From Streptomyces sp. HUAS CB01 (GTDB lineage Bacteria > Actinomycetota > Actinomycetes > Streptomycetales > Streptomycetaceae), in assembly GCF_030406905.1 (NCBI RefSeq), contig NZ_CP129137.1, forward strand, positions 4,980,001-5,044,000: DNA of 64,000 nt, given 5' to 3'. Position 1 is the stretch's first letter. Every line of letters begins with the position of its first letter. Under the pieces are notes generated by a model. It worked only from the letters and a program-made list of their open reading frames with translations. It ran no database searches and was not told the DNA's origin. Positions 61,917 to 64,000 of this stretch are shown here, one piece after another. Both the position numbers and the translations under genes were made by a program.

Positions 61917-64000
61917 GTGAGCGAGATACCTGAGACGGCGAGCGGCGTGGTGTGGCAGAGCAGTCCGCCCGGCTCCATCTACGACTACATCAAGGTCGCG
62001 TCGTTCTCGATCGGCCCGGACGGGCTGGTCGACCAGTGGAGCAGGCGTGCCGCCGAGCAGTTCGGCATCTCCGCCGAGGACGTCAGGGGCAAGGACCCGG
62101 TCGACGTCTTCATCCCCTCCGAGCTCCGCCCGCGGGGCCACCGCAAGGTCGCCGAGATCCTGGACGGCAAGGAGTGGACGGGCCTCGTCCCCTTCCGCCT
62201 GCCGGGTGGGCGCGGCGCGCACGGACTGGCCGAGGTCTACGTGATGCCGAGCGAGACGGAGAACGGCGAGCGTGCCGCGCTCTGTATCGTCGTCGACGTA
62301 CGCGCCCTACGGCGGATCGAGACGGACCTCGCCGCCTCGCAGGCGATATTCGGCCAATCTCCTTTTGGCTTCCTTCTGTTCGGTACCGACCTCACCGTGC
62401 TGCGCGCCAACGAGCGCTTCGCGACGGTCTTCGGCGGGGTCGCCGATGACCACCGCGGCCGAACCGTGCACGACTACCTCTCCCGCCCCGAGGCGGAGCG
62501 GATGACCGCCGCGCTCCAACGCGTCCTGGAGACCGGGGAGTCGGTCACCGACCTCCAGATCATCGGCAGCGCACCCGGCAGCTCGGACCGGCGCCACTGG
62601 GCCGTCAACCTCTACCGCGTGCACAGCGGTTCCGGCCGGCCCGTCGGGGTCGCCGGACTCGGCATCGACGTGACGCGCCGCCACATCGCGGCCCGCGAGG
62701 CCGCCAGCGCCCGCCGCAACCTCGCCCTGCTCAACGAGGCCAGCGCTCGCATCGGCAACTCCCTCGACCTGGAGACCACCGCACGCGAACTCCTCGACGT
62801 CGCCGTACCCGGCTTCTGCGACCTCGCATCCGTGGACCTCTACCAGGGACTGCTCACGGGCGACGAGGCCCCGCCCGGGCGCTGGGGCCCCGCCCGGCCC
62901 GAGACCTACGGCGGCAGCGCCGAGCTGCGACGCGTCGCCTTCGCCAGCACCGTCTCCGAGACCCTGCTCGGCGGCGCCTCCGGAGCCGGCACACCGGCCA
63001 GCCCCGAGGTCGGCGCCGTCCACCACTACCCCTTCAGCTCCGCCTGCGCCGACGCCCTGCGCACGGCCAGGGTCCGCGCCATCCCCGGCGAGGACGGCAG
63101 CCTCGTCCAGTCCACGCTCGCCGTGCCGATGGTCGCCCACGACACGGTCGTCGGCCTCGTCCAGTTCTCCCGGGCCAAGGGCAGCGAACCCTTCGGCGAA
63201 CGGGACCGGGCACTCGCCGTCGAGCTCGCCGCCCGTGCCGCGGTCTGCATCGACAACGCCCGTCTGTACCGCCGTGAGCACGAGCGCGCCCTGATCCTCC
63301 AGCGCAGCCTCCTGCCCCCCGGCGACCCGGAGGCCGCAGGCCTCGACATCGCCTGCCGCTACCTCCCCGGCAACACCGCCACCGAGGTGGGCGGCGACTG
63401 GTTCGACGTCATCGAGCTCCCCGGCCACCGCACCGCCCTCGTGGTCGGCGACGTCATGGGACGGGGACTGCGCGCCGCCGTCGCCATGGGTGAACTCCGC
63501 ACCGCCGTCAGGACGTTGGCCCTGCTGGACCTGGAGCCCGCGGAGGTGCTCTCCGCACTCGACGAGATCGCCCGCGGACTCGGCACGCCGAGCGGGGCCC
63601 AGCAGGCCTCCCGGGTCGCCCACAAGACCCGCGGGCCCGAACTCTCCGAGGTCTACCTGGCGACCTGCGTCTACGCCGTGTACGACCCGGTGACCCGGCG
63701 CTGCACCTTCGCCAACGCGGGCCATCTGCCTCCCGTCCTCGTCGAGCCGGGCGAGGAGGCGCTGATGCTCGACGTACCGCCGGGCATGCCGCTCGGGGTC
63801 GGCGGCGAACCCTTCGAGGAGGTCCAGGTCGAGCTTCCGGAGGGTGCGCTGCTCGCCCTGTACACCGACGGGCTCGTCGAGTCGCGCGACCATCCGCTGG
63901 ACGAAGGGCTCAGCGCCTTCCGACGCGCCCTGACCGAGCCGGCCCGCGCCGTACCGGAACCCCGTTCCCCCGGCGGTCCCGCGGGCGGACCGCACGGCGG
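61917..64000 (+). CDS. PAS-GAF-SpoIIE protein phosphatase (3' end outside window)
   Basis: Open from GTG 61917, with GGAGGGG 8 nt upstream, to the right edge (about 694 codons seen). Two PAS domains lie at about 20-125 and 140-260 (SIGPDGLVDQWSRRAAEQFG; FLLFGTDLTVLRANERFATVFG), then a GAF domain (about 265-450), then the SpoIIE/PP2C phosphatase: RYLPGNTATEVGGDWFDVIELP, VVGDVMGRG, FANAGHLPPVLV, LYTDGLVESR. A C-terminal HATPase domain is likely beyond the edge, as in relatives. It senses signals through PAS/GAF and dephosphorylates anti-anti-sigma partners. The anti-sigma-type ATPase gene is 147 nt upstream. Confidence 0.93.
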   Translation, partial: MSEIPETASGVVWQSSPPGSIYDYIKVASFSIGPDGLVDQWSRRAAEQFGISAEDVRGKDPVDVFIPSELRPRGHRKVAEILDGKEWTGLVPFRLPGGRGAHGLAEVYVMPSETENGERAALCIVVDVRALRRIETDLAASQAIFGQSPFGFLLFGTDLTVLRANERFATVFGGVADDHRGRTVHDYLSRPEAERMTAALQRVLETGESVTDLQIIGSAPGSSDRRHWAVNLYRVHSGSGRPVGVAGLGIDVTRRHIAAREAASARRNLALLNEASARIGNSLDLETTARELLDVAVPGFCDLASVDLYQGLLTGDEAPPGRWGPARPETYGGSAELRRVAFASTVSETLLGGASGAGTPASPEVGAVHHYPFSSACADALRTARVRAIPGEDGSLVQSTLAVPMVAHDTVVGLVQFSRAKGSEPFGERDRALAVELAARAAVCIDNARLYRREHERALILQRSLLPPGDPEAAGLDIACRYLPGNTATEVGGDWFDVIELPGHRTALVVGDVMGRGLRAAVAMGELRTAVRTLALLDLEPAEVLSALDEIARGLGTPSGAQQASRVAHKTRGPELSEVYLATCVYAVYDPVTRRCTFANAGHLPPVLVEPGEEALMLDVPPGMPLGVGGEPFEEVQVELPEGALLALYTDGLVESRDHPLDEGLSAFRRALTEPARAVPEPRSPGGPAGGPHG

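Noticed and set aside
62307..63995. 562-codon - strand frame at the right edge
   Set aside because: Antisense to a + strand gene with complete PAS, GAF and SpoIIE motifs that continues past the edge.

Overview
The window is very GC-rich, has strong G/C bias at third codon positions, uses many GTG starts, and carries a gene set typical of the genus Streptomyces: WhiB-like protein, OxyR with AhpC/AhpD, SpoIIE-type phosphatases, a soluble lytic transglycosylase next to an AI-2E transporter, fumC beside a class I fumarase, glpX, xseAB, ispH, ppgK and ychF. I read it as a Streptomyces chromosomal core segment with two accessory patches. Gene order from about 16.7 kb to 48.9 kb matches what I remember of the S. 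coelicolor core; that is recollection, not a search.

Region 1 (1-12.2 kb) is a Tad/Flp pilus locus. It holds the end of an operon (Flp pilin, TadE/G-like minor protein, lipoprotein, OmpA-like protein) closed by a perfect 42-nt palindrome, a PucR-type regulator, a GlxA/AraC-type regulator broken by an 8-bp tandem duplication, and a 784-residue protein joining four membrane helices, a pilin-type cleavage site and helix nearly identical in pattern to the Flp pilin, a low-complexity stalk and a C-terminal Tox-REase-5-like nuclease domain. An Imm52-like immunity gene follows directly. After that come three decayed gene fragments, one a remnant of an A24 prepilin peptidase, then a PIG-V-like mannosyltransferase, a DUF192 protein and an intact A24 prepilin peptidase. 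The pilin operon, the pilin-toxin and the prepilin peptidase share an extended promoter element at nearly fixed spacing. I propose that the three are one regulon and that the nuclease is a pilin-borne toxin processed by the same peptidase. This is the most novel item in the window.

Region 2 (12.6-22.6 kb) has a DUF2079 membrane protein, a decayed winged-helix gene, an HxlR regulator, an aldo/keto reductase, undecaprenyl diphosphate synthase, PhoH-type ATPase, the lytic transglycosylase, the AI-2E permease and a small membrane protein. Region 3 (22.7-32.5 kb) is about oxidative stress and cell wall: ahpC-ahpD divergent from oxyR, a stomatin-like operon, a class A penicillin-binding protein, a catalase behind a nested dyad operator and a GAF-SpoIIE-HATPase phosphatase. 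Region 4 (32.9-48.9 kb) is central metabolism and housekeeping: DUF402 protein, two fumarases, an envelope-stress-type protein, WhiB-like regulator, GlpX, a nitroreductase, ExoVII subunits, an APC permease, IspH, polyphosphate glucokinase and YchF.

Region 5 (48.9-52.7 kb) is a small island at the 3' end of ychF. Two diverged copies of a block (ychF tail, its terminator, an antitoxin gene) flank a helix-hairpin-helix/SNF2 helicase. The left copy keeps its PIN toxin; the right copy has lost it by an internal deletion of about 370 bp. Region 6 (52.9-64 kb) holds a threonine synthase-like enzyme, a secreted subtilisin with a P-domain, a DUF4190/septum-formation-type membrane protein, a secreted GH18 chitinase divergent from a GntR regulator with a DasR-like site between them, a SPOR protein with a tiny coupled upstream reading frame, a Nudix hydrolase, an anti-sigma-type ATPase and a PAS-GAF-SpoIIE phosphatase that runs off the right edge. 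Several genes appear to be transcribed without a leader: a TANNNT box lies 6-8 nt before the start codon. I saw no tRNA, rRNA, IS transposase or CRISPR array.
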